NCBI GenBank assembly: GCA_964471325.1
Contig: CAYYFL010000010.1
Span: 1-64,000 of the forward strand
From: Velamenicoccus sp964471325
Lineage (GTDB): Bacteria > Omnitrophota > Gorgyraeia > Velamenicoccales > Velamenicoccaceae
DNA: 64,000 bases
Reading direction: 5' to 3'
Position 1 is the stretch's first letter; every line of letters begins with the position of its first letter. The notes below the pieces were generated by a model that did not search any database, had not been told where the DNA came from, and saw nothing but the letters and a program-made list of their open reading frames with translations. The position numbers and the translations under genes were made by a program. Positions 13,501 through 28,500 of this stretch are shown here, piece by piece.

Positions 13501-16500
13501 GAAGAGATGGTCGAAATAAGCGACCTTGAGGCCGGGCACGATCATGCGGCCGTTGGCAGGATTGAAGCGCACGAGCTTGAGCTTGTCCGCCGGAAGTTCA
13601 GCCAGCGCCCCGTTATTGAACGTGTAGCTATCTTTCGTGACCTGAGGCAGATGGGAAATCTGGACGCCGGCGGGTATTTCCTGGATGCTTGAATAAGGAT
13701 ATATCTGGCGCGTGCGCAGATCGATCTCGCATCCGAAGTTGTTCAGGGCCTGCAGGTAATTGACGCTCCTCTGCAGGTCCAGCATACCGGAGATCCTCTG
13801 TAAGCCGTCGGTCTCCATCCAGGCATTGCTCTTTCTTAAGAATGTCTCTGTTTCCATGCCGCCGTTCTTTTCCCTATCGGCCTTTGGATAATACATATCG
13901 GCCTCTGACAGCAATGCCGTCTGACCAGTCATCAGGTTGCGACGGAAAATCTTCTGGGTCGCACCTTTACGCTCAATCCAGTATTCAAAATTCGGGTCGG
14001 TATTGGTCAGGGCCTCGACCATGGCCTGCTTCTGGCGCAGGCTATAAATGACAACTGCGGAATATCTCTCCGGCTTTTCTCCTTTAAAGATGGCTTTCAG
14101 CGCGTAACTGATGACCTCGTTCAAGCCTTCGCCGGGGTTGGTGAGGTTCATGTACCCCTTGGACCCTTGCGGGTCCACGGTATTCGTCTGCAGGTTGATC
14201 CTCGGGAAGTAACGGAACTCGCCGAACTCGGTATGCAGGACGCGCATCCCCAGGGCCTCAAATTTCGGATCCGGCAGGAAGCTATGCTTGGAGTTCAGGC
14301 CGATGTTGGCGCGCACGATCTTTAAGTCCACGCCCACGCGCGGCGCTTCCGTGGCGATCGTGAATTTGCCGTGATTGAAGCCGAGCTTGAAGAACAAAAG
14401 ATGCAGGCCCGTGAAGTCCTGGTCCGTCCAATCCGGAACAATGACGCCGCCGTCGCCGTTAAAGAGTTTTTCCGTGTTCGGCTGCTGGATAATGTCGGAC
14501 AGGGCGTCGACAGCCGCGATACCGGCGAGCGTGTAGCCGCCCGCGCCCTGGATGGTCCCATTGACCGCGCCGTAAGCGATATTGGCGAGGGTGACGAAAG
14601 AAGAGGCCTTGCCGTCAAGCTTGACGCCGAAGTTCATGGGACCGATCTGGGCGAGGTTTGCCAGGGCGTTGTTCGCCTGCGTCTCAAGGCTCAGGTACAC
14701 GCTCAACAACTGGTCTTTCTGCATGACCTTCGGGTCTTTCAAGACCTTCTGGATGCTTGCGTTCAGCTTGGCCATGTCTTCGAGGACCTTGGCAATATCC
14801 TGCTGCATCTGGGCCATTGCCGCAAGGGTCTTGGCCGGATCAACAGCCTGCGGCGGGAGATTTTCCATCTGCGCCAGCCGGTCGATGGTCGCTTTCAATT
14901 TATCTCTGGAAACTCTCAGCTCTTCTCTGGCCCGTTCAACCTCAAGCCTGGCCTGATATGCGTCATAAGCTTCCTGCATGCCCTGGGCCTTAAGCTCGAG
15001 CTGGCTGATCTGCGTCCTGATATCTTCAAGCTGCTCTGCAACGCCGGGGTTGGTCTCGACCTGTTGATTCAAGGCGGCGGCCTGGACCTTGAGCGCTTCG
15101 ATCTTGGCCCTCAGGCTCTCAAGGGCCTGCTTGTCTGCGGCCCAGTCCTTTCTGTCCGGGACGCCCGCGCCTTCCATCGCGTCCGTCAGCCCCATTTCCT
15201 GCTGCCAGAACCTCAACTGCAGGCGCGCGTTGGTCAACTGCTGGTTGGCCGCGGCAATGGCCTTTGTCTTATCTTCCAAGGCCTGGATGAGCTGGGCTTT
15301 TCTGGCCTGCAACGCTGCCAACTCGTCGCGGCCCCTGGAGAGCTGCGTCGTGACGTCCGTCATCTGTTTTGTGACGGTCTCGAAACGGACCTTCTTTTCT
15401 GCGGCCGCGGTCTCGAGTTCCGGCAGCCTCACAGGCAAGAGATAACTGTTGAATTTAGCGCCCCGCGTCTGCATGCGCACGGCCACGGCCGCGCCCCTGT
15501 TGAAGACGCTCAAGTATTTGTGAGGATCATTCTTGACGACGTCATTGATGGTCGGATAGATATGAGAGGGGCCGACCTGAGCGAAGATCAATTTTCCGAT
15601 GTCGGAAGCAAAGAAGCCGGTCATCTTCAGGTCGCCGGCGCCGGCCACTGTCTTGGCCTCTTCCCTGGCCTTCGCCTCATCCATGCCGTAAGCGCGGCCG
15701 ATGGCAAAGAGCGCCTGCTCCAGCTGCGACGGCGTCTGTAATTGCGGGTTCAACCCTTTGGCGCGGCCGAGATTATCCAGATGCCATTTGATGAGCGAGG
15801 ATTCCGGAACCTGCGGAGCCAGGTGATGGAGAGAAGCAACCAAGACCACAACCTGCTCTTCGGACATGTGGTCTGCGGTAATGCCTAACGTATTGTTGAT
15901 ATCCTGCCAATAACGTGCGGCGGCCAGGAAGTGCAGGTCGCTGGCTGAGCGGGCATGATTCGCATCAAAGGCGACATCGTCCCACGCCATGTTCCTGGCT
16001 GCCGGCACCTGCGTCTGATAAGCCTCAATAGTGGACTTATCAATCTGATATTGCCCAAGCGACATGGCCCGATAATCACCAATGCCAAGATGTTTGGAAA
16101 CAAACACCGTTGTATCGTGATGAACATCGGTCAAGCCATATCCTGTGCCCAACGAAAGAATTCCGCCGCCTACCAGAAGCAAGCCGAGCCAGCCGGCATA
16201 TTTGATGGAACGATTATGTCTCCTAGCTCCAAACCAAATCGTCAAAGAAGAAACCAGGGCAAAGAGACTGAAGCCGACCGCTTCCTTCCACCCTATCTTC
16301 CTGCCAACCTGTGACTCATAGTATTTCGTCCCGTCCAAAATACCCTGGTTGTTGCGCTTGTAGGCATTCTCAAGGGCTGTCTTGTTCTTGTTCTTCCAAT
16401 CCTGGACCGCCGCCAGCGCCGCGTCATTGTCTGCCTGCGCCTGCGTCACGACGGGTTTGAGGGTCGTCAGGTTCGTCTGGGTCTCCGTGATGGTAAGCGT

Positions 16501-19500
16501 CGTGTTGGATATCTTGGCGTCGATATCCCGCAGCTCCGCCTCAAGGCCAGCCTTCTCTTTCTCCAGGGCATCCACCTTTGCCTGCGCATCCTGCACCGCA
16601 CGTTTTGCGGCCTTGAATTCCGTCCCCGTCTTGATGACCTGGGCGCGGTCCTCCTCTGTCGTCGGCACGCTCCACGTCTTGGCCAGGGCGGCCACAACGA
16701 GTTTCGGCGTACGGTCCGCATTAAAGAGGCCCCAATATTCTTCATTGGCAAAGTTATCGGCCGGCACGCCGCCATGCGCAAAGCCGCCCGCATCATGCGC
16801 CTGCGGATTGCCCGCTTTGTGCCACTCATCGGTAAGAGACATGAACGTGACGCCGCTGCAAATGTTGCGATAGGCATCCGCCTGCCTCCAGATCCTCGCG
16901 TTGGCATCTGCCTGCATCTGTTCATCCACCTGGCCGGTCACAACCTGGGCACCGGTGGCATCGGTCTTGACTTCGGTCGTCCTGAAAGAATCGGCGCCGG
17001 CCTCGGAGAGGTACATCGGCTTCGTGGACAACGCCTCCCATTGTTCGAAAATGTTGTTGGCCTGCTCGTCGCCGGTGAAGGCCGCCGGATCGTTCCATCT
17101 ATAGGTATTGATGCCCCAGAAATCAACGGAAGGCGTCGCGGCCAGGAATTCCGGCGTCGGCAATTCTCCGTGCGCCGTCGTCACAGGCAGCTTGCGCAGG
17201 CCGGGATGCTGGCCATAGAGGCCGTGGATGGACTTGGCCGCTTTTTCAAGCGTCTGGGCCCACTTCATCTGAGCCTGCTGGACCAGCTCGGCCTTGGTCT
17301 CAGGAGAAATATCTTTCGGAATGGTGACGAAGTATTCGGGATGCAAGTTATATTCATTGCCCAGCGACCAGGCGAGCACCGCCGGATGATTGGCAAATTT
17401 GTGGATGTAAGCAAGGTAATAACCCGCTGTCTCGGGGCTGGCGCCGACAATATCTTCCAGGCTGAAGCCCACGATGACCTTGATATGGTGCTGCTGCAGG
17501 GCATTGAGGACCTGTTCGCTGACAGGCCTGTATGTCCTGACGGTATTGGCGTTGAGCTGGACCAGCATGTTGAGGTCCGGCGCGCGGAAGCCCGTTCCGG
17601 CGGTCACGCCGCGGATCTGGAAGACCTCATTGCCGATCTTGATCGTGCGGCCGTCGATGATCACAGGCGGCACCTGCAATTCTGCAGACCTGACAGCCCG
17701 ATCCCGGCCTGTTGCGCCGGAATCCACATAAGCTGTGCCGTCAAGGACCCTGCCGTTCTGGTAGGCGGCGATGTAGTTCTTCGTTTCATTGGGCATCACG
17801 CCATTGGCGACCCTATTGATGCCGGCATTGTATGCCCACAGGACGTTTTCAACCGTCACGGCCAAACCTTTATTCCTGAGCATCGCGGGGATCTGTTTGG
17901 TCAGGTACCACTTGCCCACTTCCAGGTTCTTGGCTGCATCGAACATCTCATCCCAGGAATACGTGTGCCCTGGATGATTGTCGTTGTAATCCTGCAGGGC
18001 ATCAGGCATGATCTGGGCAACGCCCCTGGCGCCGGCCGAGCTCACAGCGGAAGGATCGCCGTCGGCTTCGACCTTCCTGATCCATCTCCACATCGCCTCA
18101 AAATCAACGCCGCCCTGGACCACAGGGGTTTTGACCTCAGGCAAGGCTTTCGGGGCCAGCGGATAGAGGTTCGGGGTCTTATCTTTATCTGTGGCCGGCT
18201 GCTGGAGCGTCGGCTGAGTGCGCGTCATGGCGTTGTTTTCCCAGTACGGCTGGCCTTTGGCCAGGCCGTAATCTGATTGATGGACACCCTGGGCCAACGC
18301 TGCACACCCGACCGACATGCTGGACAAAAGAACGATGGCCAATCCTAACAAAATGCCTCTCCTCTTCCAACCCTTGGCCAAGAACAATAAAGGAAGGGCG
18401 AGTAAACCAAGGGCGCCCACAGCCAAAGAGGCACCCTCGTCGGTCCGAGGATGCTCGTAGCTTTGCCGGATCTGGCGATAATGCTCATCCGGATTGGATA
18501 TGTTGGCCAGCGACTGCTTCAACTCCGAATGAAGCTGCTGTGTCTGGGCGTCCATTTTGTACGTCTGGACGTATTCTGTCTGCGCCTGGGCCGCCCAACC
18601 GCCCGTGGCAATACCCGTCACAAAGACGACGTTGACCAAAGACAGCGCCCATTTCGGCTTCACAACGGAGAATACGATAAAGGCCGCCAGGCCCGCAATG
18701 CCGCCCGCCAACCCCCATGTCCCAAGCGCGGCGATGCTCCACAGACCTAAGATATGGACCACGCCAACGGCGATGGCCAGCGTGAAGACGGCCATGAATA
18801 TGTTGCCGCCGGCCGTCTCCAGGGCCACCTGCCAGAGATTGCTGCGGTAATGCGCCTGCCTGAGCCCATCCTGGGAGGATCTCTGCTTATCCACTCTGCT
18901 GTGGATCCGGGCCAGGCGAGGCACCAGATAGAAGGCTGCGGCAATGCTGAAAACGACGATGGCCGATGAGGCAAACAGGCTGGCAATACCTCCTATGGCC
19001 AATGCCGAAGTGAACATCGCAGGAGCAAAGGAAGCCAGAGCCGTGACACCTCCAAAGATCGCCAGGGCGGCCGCGATCCCTTTGATCACGGCGTTGATGC
19101 CGATGATCTTGTCGCCGGCCCGATAAGGGATCATGTAGAAGAAACCAATCAGGGAGGCGAGCATCACGGCTGTGCCGGCGACGGTGACAAACATAGGCAA
19201 GCCTAAAATGGTCAATAAGCCGATGCCTGAGAGGCCGACGATGGCAAAGATTGTCGCCTCCACTATCCTCATCGAATGCTTGTAGGGGACTGTCGCGCTG
19301 AAACTCAAATCCTTATAGCCGGCGACCATCCTTACGGCTGCCGCCGCGAAACCAAGGATCACAATCAATCCGGCAGCAAGAACCCCGCCGGCGGCCGGGA
19401 GGCCCAAAATGACGTTGGCCAGCAAGAAGACGAGGGCGCCGCTGGCCAGGTACGGCGCGCAATAAACATAAAGCCCTGAGAGCCACTTGACCACGGCCAG

Positions 19501-22500
19501 GCCCACATTGCCGGAGATGGCGGCGTTGTCCTGCCTTGATACGCCTTTGACAATGCGCCAGAAATCGGCGTCGGTCCTGTCTTTCATCTGCATCGGCTGG
19601 ATGACCATCTTCTGCACCATCCACAGAAGCCCGACGCCGGATACGACCAATACGATGGCTGCGGCCAGGAGTATCGGATGCGCTAAAAGCGCCGCCTTGA
19701 GCCCCGCAACCCATCCGCCGAAACCGAAGAATGAGGCGATCTTGGCCGCGATGCCGGCCTTCAGGAAATAATATCCTCCGGCCACGGCCGCCGCTGTCCC
19801 TACTGCAAAGAAGGCCGCCGAGCGCACCCGCATCCTGCTGAAGAACGAATTCGGGGCCCGCGCGGACAGAGGCTGGTTCCTTCTGATCTTCTTAATAATG
19901 TGTTCATAAAGGAGGATCTCTTCATTCCTGATGGTGGTCTTGGCTGCCAGGCTCAGGGCTTTTTCATATTCCACGGCCGCGCTGAATTTCACTCCGGTCC
20001 TTCCTCTCCATCCGGCGTTGAACTCGCGGGCCAAATCATTGATCCTTCTCCTGGCCTTGGCTGTCGCGGCGTTGAACTCTTGCCAGCTAAGCCCCAGGAT
20101 CCTGAGCGCGATGATGCCGTATTGCCTGACCTCCTCGTCGGTTAACGCGTCGGCCGCCTTGGCCCCCAGCCGGTCCCTCAGCCACTGTCTCGTCCTCTCC
20201 ACCGTCAAGAACTGGCTGCGCCGCTGCTGATGTTCCTTTTCAATGGCTTCGTAGGATTTTTCGGCCTGCTGTCTGACGCGGTTGGCGGCGATGCGCTGCT
20301 CGTTGATGATCCGCCTCAAGGCGCCGACGATCGCCTCGACCACCTGTCCCTCGAGGGGTTCTTGCGAACCGCGGCCGATCTGGCCGCCCAAGATCCTCTC
20401 CGCTTCGGCCACGACATCGGGATGCTGCCGCACAAAAATGTCGTCCCCTAAAGACCAATATCTCTGCCAGGTCCCTTTTCTGCGGATCCTGCCGCGGGCC
20501 TGGATGTCCTCTTCTTCGGAGACATCGCAATAGCCGGAATAGCCATGGATCTGCTCCGCCTGAATATCGATCCCCGTGCCGGCAACATTGGTGACGATGG
20601 CGATCAAGCCTTTTTCCGCAGTCAACCGCCTCACCAGTTCTTCTGTCTGGTCCTGGTTGGCGGCGGTCAACAGGATGATCGCTTCCGCCGGAATGCCCGC
20701 TGCAATCAATTTCTCCCTTAACGCCTCGGCGACGGCGGACGCGTAGGCATGCGCCTTGATAAAGAAGGACCAGCTGTCCTTGTCGCGTCCATAGGTCTCG
20801 ACGACATCCCGGACCAGCGCCGCCGTCTTCGGATCATCCGCGCCATCCCGCGGCCCAGCGAAGAGAACAGGGGCTTCGACGTCCAATTCAGTATTGGCCG
20901 ATGCGGGCATCCGGTGGACCGACGCCTGCGGATCCACTTCCCGGATCTCCGCCTCGGCGGCCTCGCTGATACTCCCCGAGCAACCGGCGAACAGGATATT
21001 GTTCTCCAGGCGCAGGAGGCCGGCTTCGGAAATCCGCGAGAGCGTCTCTGTCTCGGGTTCGATCTCGCGGCCCTCGAGCGCCGCGATGGCCTGGCCCAAT
21101 CCGTCGCTGTAGCGGCGGCCGACCATGTGCTGCCCGCTCTTTTCGTCGACGATCTCGGTGCGGCCGTCGTGCACAAAATGCCTGAATCCGACACGGTGAT
21201 AATAATAAGCGGTCAGCGCCTGCTTGACGCGGTGCTGCCATTCGTCGAAGTCGCCCTTGGCCTCTTGAGGCATATGCGTCTTTAAGAATTCGTCGCCCTT
21301 CTTGGTGAAGGTGATAAGTTCCTGGCTGTCGTCCTTCGTGTAGTGGCGGTCCAGGACCAAGGATCCGACGATGTCCTTGGCGGCGGCGATCATCTGTTTG
21401 ATGTCTTCCCAACCCTCGACCTGTTGGCCTGAAATGATGTGATCTGAAGATTCGCTGTGGATCTCATCCTTGATGGTCGCCCATTCCCTTGACGCCTGTC
21501 CCTGCTCTTGCGTGGAAGAAGCGATATCCGCTTCATAGCGCTGATCGAAGGCGAATTCGCTGGAGATGCCGTAGAATATGTCGCCGTCTCTGTAGGCGGC
21601 CGTGCGTATCTGCTGCGGATCGGTCCCAGCGACCCTCTTCAAATCTCCTGCCGCCGGATCATAAACATAAGTAGCCTTCACCGCCTCCTCCTGGCCGCTG
21701 ATCGCCCTTTCGGTGGCGAAATAATATATCTTCCTGTGAGGCAGGATCTTTCCGGCCATGCGGGCGTTCCTTGCGGCGAGTTCCGGCGACTTATCAAAGA
21801 CGCGGGCGGCCAAACGAGGATGGGCCTTGCGCATCGTTCCAAGCACGGCTTCGAGCGACGCGATGATGGAGAAGGACTTTCCGGAGTTCGTGGAGGCCTC
21901 GACCTTCCCGCCGGCGGCCATTCTGCGGCTGACTTCTTTCTGGGCGGCGGCCTTGTCTTCCCTCCAGGCATCTGCCCTGGAATTCAGGACCCTCTGACCC
22001 TCGGCCAATCCTCTTTCTTTTTCGAATTCCGCGGCGATCCTGCCGAACACCTGATCAACAACGCGCTCGATCCCCGCCGTATCCGCTGAAGGCGCCTTGC
22101 TGCGGCTGACAGGCGACGATACCGTCTTCTGTCCGGCCATCAATGAAGAAGTTAATGAGACTTTAAGGCCAGACCTGAAAGTCTCATTAACGGCCGGCGA
22201 GTCCGCCAGCAGGCGAGACTTCGCCGCAGGCGAGCTGACGGCCGCAGGCTTGACGAACCCGCCGTTGTTCTCGATCTTCTGGATATGGTTCCTGACATCA
22301 AACGGCAGCTTACCGAAGTTTTCCTGCCACTGCTTGTCGGAGGCGATCTGATATTTTTCAACAAAGCCCCTCAAATTCCCCGGTCCCCACGCGTAAGCCG
22401 CGATCCCCATCACCTGACGGCTGGCAAAGGAAGCATACGGCGCCATCAGGACCACCAGATACGCAGAGGCGCCCGCCATCGCATAGGTATAATGCTGCGG

Positions 22501-25500
22501 CCGAACCATCTTGTTGTAAATCTCCCCGGCCAATACAGTTCTCTTCCTGTCGCTATTCAGGAGCTTGCGTGTCGCGGCATCCGCTACATCCAGGCGCGCC
22601 ATGCCATTCCAGGTCAAGAGACCCTGCAGGGTCATCAGGGCGGCATGTTCGTAGGCCGGCAGGTGATTGCTGGCGGCATATGCGTTCACGAGATCTCTGA
22701 CATACTCCAGGACCGCACCGATTGCATTCTTTTGGATCTGGACGACGCTGCGGGCGCCTGCGGCCGCACCGACATGGATATCCAGATTCGATTCAGCCCT
22801 CATGACCGCGAAGATAAGATTGGCGCTGATTTCGCCGTTCGTCATGAACCCGATCTTCTCTGCGGCCTGCTCGACCTTCTCGAAGTCCAGCTTAACTGTT
22901 GCAGCTTTTCTGGCGGCAGCGAACACAGGCGAAGCAAAAGGCAGGGAATCAACAGCCGCCAGCGCCGCCGTCAACCCGGTGAACTTCAAGAAGTCCCTGC
23001 GGCTGATGCTGGCCGGGCTGGAGGAATCGGCTAAGACATTAAGGTTTATTTCATTCCGATTCTGAGTGCGGAGCCTCCTCGAAAGAGGACGTCCTGAGTG
23101 GAGCGAAGGGCTGGAGAGAGAAACCGTCTCGCTCGTGACATTGATCTTCCTCGTATGGATCTGGAGGTCCTCATCCCAAGCCAAAGGCGTGAACTCAAAC
23201 CGGCTGTCGGCATAACCGGTCTTCTCCATCACGCGGACGAGAGGCGTCTGGCGGACTGCCGGGATCGTCTCAAGAACAACACCGTTCTCCTGCAGGGCTT
23301 CGAGGGCCGGCACAAGAACAGTCACATAGCTGTCTCTCATCCTTGCGATCTCGATGCCAGGAGAAGTAGTCAGGCCCATAATCGCCGCCAGGACTTCCGG
23401 CAATACTGTTGCGTTCATGCCAATGAGTTGCGGATACTGCGTCAAGAGGGCGGAAACCCTTGCATCGCTCAAGCTGCGGCCATAATCGAAAGCGGCCTGA
23501 TGCAAGACGGCAATGGTCGGTTGGTTGACGACATGGGTCCTTCTGGCGCGCCCTTGCGTATAGGCGGCCACGATATCCTTGAGGGCGGCCATCGTAAAGG
23601 TCCCGATCCCGTTGGCCTTGAGGTAGTTGACGTTGGTTTCTTTAACGTCCATGCCCGCAGGGGTGAACTCGACAGACATGGAAACGATAAGGATCTTATT
23701 GCCCCTTCTGGCCGCCGGATGATATTCCAGGGCCGGACACTCGGAGGCCCTTGGATTCCAGAAGCCGCTGATGTCCGCTGTGACGACGTTCTCCAAACCT
23801 TCCTGTTCAAAGACATCAGCGGAGAACGCGATCTTCGTCGGCCCGACCGTGTGCTGCAGGCCGTTGAACCGTTCTTCAAGGACGCTCCTGAGCGAAGCTC
23901 CGGCGACTTTTGTCATCGGCGAGCTGATCGCTGACGAAGAAGTATCATCATTTACCGGAGCCGTTGTGACAGAGCGCGGTTCAAAAGAAGCATATCCACT
24001 CGCCAAGGATCCCGCCAACCCTCTGAAAGATACGCCTTGTGCCAAATCGGCAAAAATGCTTTCCTGCATTTCATCTATTGAAACCGAGGCTTCCATGGCC
24101 GGCGCTGCTTCTGTCTTCTTTCTCCAAGTGAAATCGCTATAGAGGAACGGCCCAAGCAACATGCTCGCCATGGCCAGAGCCGGCACGATAGAAACGTCGC
24201 TCAGATTCTGCGCATACAAACCTTTGAAGGCAAAATAGAGCGCCGCGACAGAGAGACCGAACGCATTGCTCTTGATGACTTCATATAATGTCGGCTGAGC
24301 AGCCTTGCCTTTGAAGGTGATCCTGAATCCTTCTTTCTTGCCCGCGACGGCCGCGAGCGTCCCCACGGCGATCGTCGGAACAACCGTATTGAAAATACCT
24401 GTCAGCGACGGGATGCGGCCGACGATCTTAATAGCCTTCGCCGTATTGCCGGCCCTCAACTCGCTGATGCTCTTGGCAAGAATAGGAATCATGGGGCTGC
24501 CGTAGATCAACAAGAGGCTGGCCGTCACAGACGGCGTATGCGGCAAGAATTCATAACCGAAGGCGAATGGAATAATGAAGCCGGCAGTAATATATGTCGA
24601 AAGATGGAGGAAGAGATCGATCTTCTCCTGCCACTTGAATTCTTTCGACTTAAGGATCTTGCCGGTCCTGCCGAGGAAGAGCTGCGTCGTGCCGAAAGAC
24701 CACTTTCTGACCTGCTTCTGGAACTCAACGAGGGTCTCTGGGGCCCACTCGCCCGTCACGACATACGGAATATACTTACCGTGATATCCCGCGAGTCTGG
24801 CTTCAATAGCCGTATCCAGATCTTCGGAAACAGTGGTACGCCATCCCCCGATCTCCTCAAGGACACTGGAACGCCAGATGCCGTTGTGGCCGCCGAATGT
24901 GGTGAAGCCGTACTTCGTGCGGACGGTCCCGAGCGACCTGCCGATTTCAGTGCCGACAGCCAATGTCTTAACAAGCCTGTTCTCATTCTTGTTGGTCACG
25001 ACCATTTCAAGCTGGACAAAGCCGAGCTTGCTCTCCGCATAGAATTCCGGCAGGGCCTGACGCAGCATAAACGGCGGAATGGTGGAATCCACATCAAGGA
25101 CGAGAATGAATTCGCCACGGGCCGTCTGCATGCCGAGATTCAGATTCCCCGCCTTATATCCTTCTGTGCCATCCCTGTGGATAAAGACAACGTTCTGGCC
25201 TGCATGCTCTTCGGCATAAGCTTTCAGCAGCTCGTAATTCCTGTTAGGTAAGCCGTCCTTTGTCCTTATGTCGGAATTATCGATTACCTGGATCTCAAGG
25301 AGGTGTTTCGGATAATCCAAGGCCATCGCTGAATCCAAGGTCATCCTGGCCACATCAAACGGCTCATTACGACACGGGATCTGGACTGTAACCTTAGGCA
25401 GCCCCTGGTCGGCCACAGGAGCCAATGGCTGGTGCTTCTTGACAAAGACGCTGGCAATGCCGAAGCCCAGCATAGAATAGCTGCGCAGGATAGAAAGCAC

Positions 25501-28500
25501 AAACCATGCCGACATCGGAGCAATAGCTGCAAGATAAGGATGGTGATTAACGACTTCATAGCCGGAGAAGGCTGTGGCTGCCAGGATCACGGTATAGAGG
25601 AGCTCTTTCTGGACAAAGTGGCTCAACCGCTGGCGGCTCTGAACGACAGCATTCTTCAAGAACGACGTTGTTGTCTGGAGGGCCGGCAGGGCCGGCGAAG
25701 AAAGTGTTACGATTTCAGTGGAATTCGGAGAATTTTCAAGGAGACCAGGTACAAAAAGTCCCTCTGTCCGCGAGAAGGGTATTTCTTCGCTGAGGGTATA
25801 TGTATTCTTGAGATCGCTTAAGCTCCTTTCGGCCTGGATCTGTGCTTCTGCCGCATAAATGAGCCTGCCGGTCTCAAGACCGGTCGTTTCTATTGTGTTT
25901 CTATCGTATTTCGCGCTGTCATGGGTGACGAGGGAAGTCCTCTGACCAACCGCAGGACATGATACACCCCGGGCACCTGTCTCACCTACTCTATCAAGAT
26001 CCTCGTGAGATGCGCTTGCGAGCGTTTCGCTGACCGCAGCATACCTTAATTGAGGCATGCCCGCGATGGAAGTTGGCGTACTCCCATCGATCCTGGCTTC
26101 CAGCCCAGTTGCGCCATACAGCGTGCTCACGTTAGGCGGCGTGAGTTTCACGGTGGCCAGGCCTTCTGCCTTGGGCGCCACACCTAAGATTGCCCGCTCA
26201 ACTACTGTGCTTCTCGCGCTTACCAGGTCTCCAGAGATCGTTCGATCAGGACAAATTACACTCTGGGCACCTGCCTCACCAGAAATCTCAATATTTCCGG
26301 TGACACTGCCTAACTCTTTAACTTCTAAAGAGTTAGAAGAAACAACCAATATTTTGCCGTAACCAGTTGCAGTGGATTCCCATGGGTGATACACCGAACT
26401 GGAAGCAGGGATACTTCCAGCCGGCGCCCAAACACCTGGGGATCTGGCAGGAGAAGAGACTCCGTTGACCATGGAGACAAGACCAGCGATCTCCTGGGCC
26501 GACGGACCATAGGTAAGAACATCAAACATCAGCCTTGAAGTAGCGGGATTGCTCAGCAGGAAGACTGATGCGTGATTGCCATATTGAGGTATTGCACCCG
26601 AAGCTGTATTGGTTGCCTGGGCATTGGCCTGGGCAGCTGCACCTGTCGAGACCGGCGCAGGAGGCGTCATGGGAACTTCCTGGGTTGAAGCCGGAGACGC
26701 CTCTTCCTGCTTCTTTTGGGCCTCAACAGGTGTCAGGCTCTGCGTAGAAACAAGGGGCACGTTGACCGCATTAAGCAGCACTGAAGGAACGGCGATCGGA
26801 TGCAGCGCCTGTCTATCAGACCTGTCGAACCGAGCAGGCTCCTGGAGAGATGGAAGAACATTATGAGGTAAGGCTTCTCTGGAACGGCCAAGGTCAGGCA
26901 GTTTAGGCAGCTCTGAAGGAGAACTCAGGGTGCCGCCAAATCCGCCGAATCCCGGACCAAAGCCTGACATGCCGGACATGACACCAAAGCTCGTGCCTGA
27001 GGCAAAGGCGCTTATACCTGTGCCGGCAGTCATGGACAGGGCCAGCGGCTGGAGCACCGGCAACGGTGCCAAGTCAACGACAAGCGGCTGGTTCAACGGC
27101 TGAAGCTCTGCGATTGGAACACTCAGGGCATTGATCGTCTCAAGCGCATCCGCCTGAAGGGCCGTCAACTGCGGCAGGTCAAGAGAAGAAAGTTCCGCAT
27201 TGACCGTCGCCACAGACAGCGCCGGCAGGGGTTCAGTGGAGCTCATCACGGCAAGCTGTGAGATCGCCTGTGCGGCGCGCACTCTGTCTTCCACGCGCAC
27301 GCTGTAACCGGAGCTTCTCAATGCCTCACTAATGTCCGCTACAGACGGCGAGCTTGTCGAACCAGAAATGCCGCGCTCACTGAGGAAGGACTCGAGGGAC
27401 GCCTGCAGCTTAGTCTCGACCGCATCCTTTGAATACTTTCTATGAAGCTCTCTCTGGGCCTCCTGCAGATAGATCATGCCCTGGCTCTGGCCCAACACAT
27501 CCATAACGCCCAAAAAGACGCCCTGGGCCGCTCCGTCATAAGCCTGGTAATGGCGGTACATCTCGACGAGCGCAGCGCTGGGCTGGCGCCTGACGGTGGC
27601 GCCCACATCGACGACGACAGGCGCCCTTGTCAGATCCGGCCGGCCCACGGCATCAGCCGGGATCATGATGTTGTGCCACGCCATATCTTTGACGGTGTAA
27701 AGCCTGATGTCCGTCAAAGGAATCTTGTTCACAAAATGGCTGATAAAGAGATTCACCCTCATCCAGGAAGCCGTGACGGAACGGATCACCTCCGGGGTCT
27801 TGGGGACTTTCTTGTTGGCGATGGTATAGCCGTTGATGAATTCTTCGCTATATGCCTTGAATTCGTCGGTCTCTATCGCCATACCGAACTTGGGCAATGG
27901 GACATTCCCCCTGCCGCTGAGCTTGCCGAGGTTGGACGTCTCCTGCGGCTGGAAGTCGAAATTGGCCGCGCTGTTGATGGCGAGCTTGAGCGCAAAATCA
28001 AAGCTGCGCCCGTCCTTAAGCTCGATGGCCGCCAGGTAAACATGTTTCTGGCTGCCCCGGCCGTCCTCTTTGATGCGGATCTGCGCGATATCCTGCGGTG
28101 AAACCAACACGCCGTGAATATTAAAGAGGCTCTGGGAAACAAACGCGTCGTGCCCGAGGACTTTCTTTAAGGTCATGCGGCGATAGAGGTCCTGCTGGAG
28201 CTTGGCCCCGTCGAACTCAACCGGGCCTTTATAAACGTAAGAAAGGGCGGCGGAAGAAACGCCCGGCGCCTGAGTTCCGGAAGACGCGGCTGTCTTGCTT
28301 GCGGCGGCATTCCTTAAGTTCGCGCGCGCCTGCGCTGTCTCGATCCGCGCCATGGCGTTACGGAACAACCCGAGGTCCACCAGGTCCGGCGTGAAACGGG
28401 ACGTGCCGTACAGCATGGCGGCAGTCCACACCGGCACAAGGCTTTCGGCAACCATGACACGCAGCTCGTCGCGGACAAGGGTGTCGCCGACGAGATCGAT

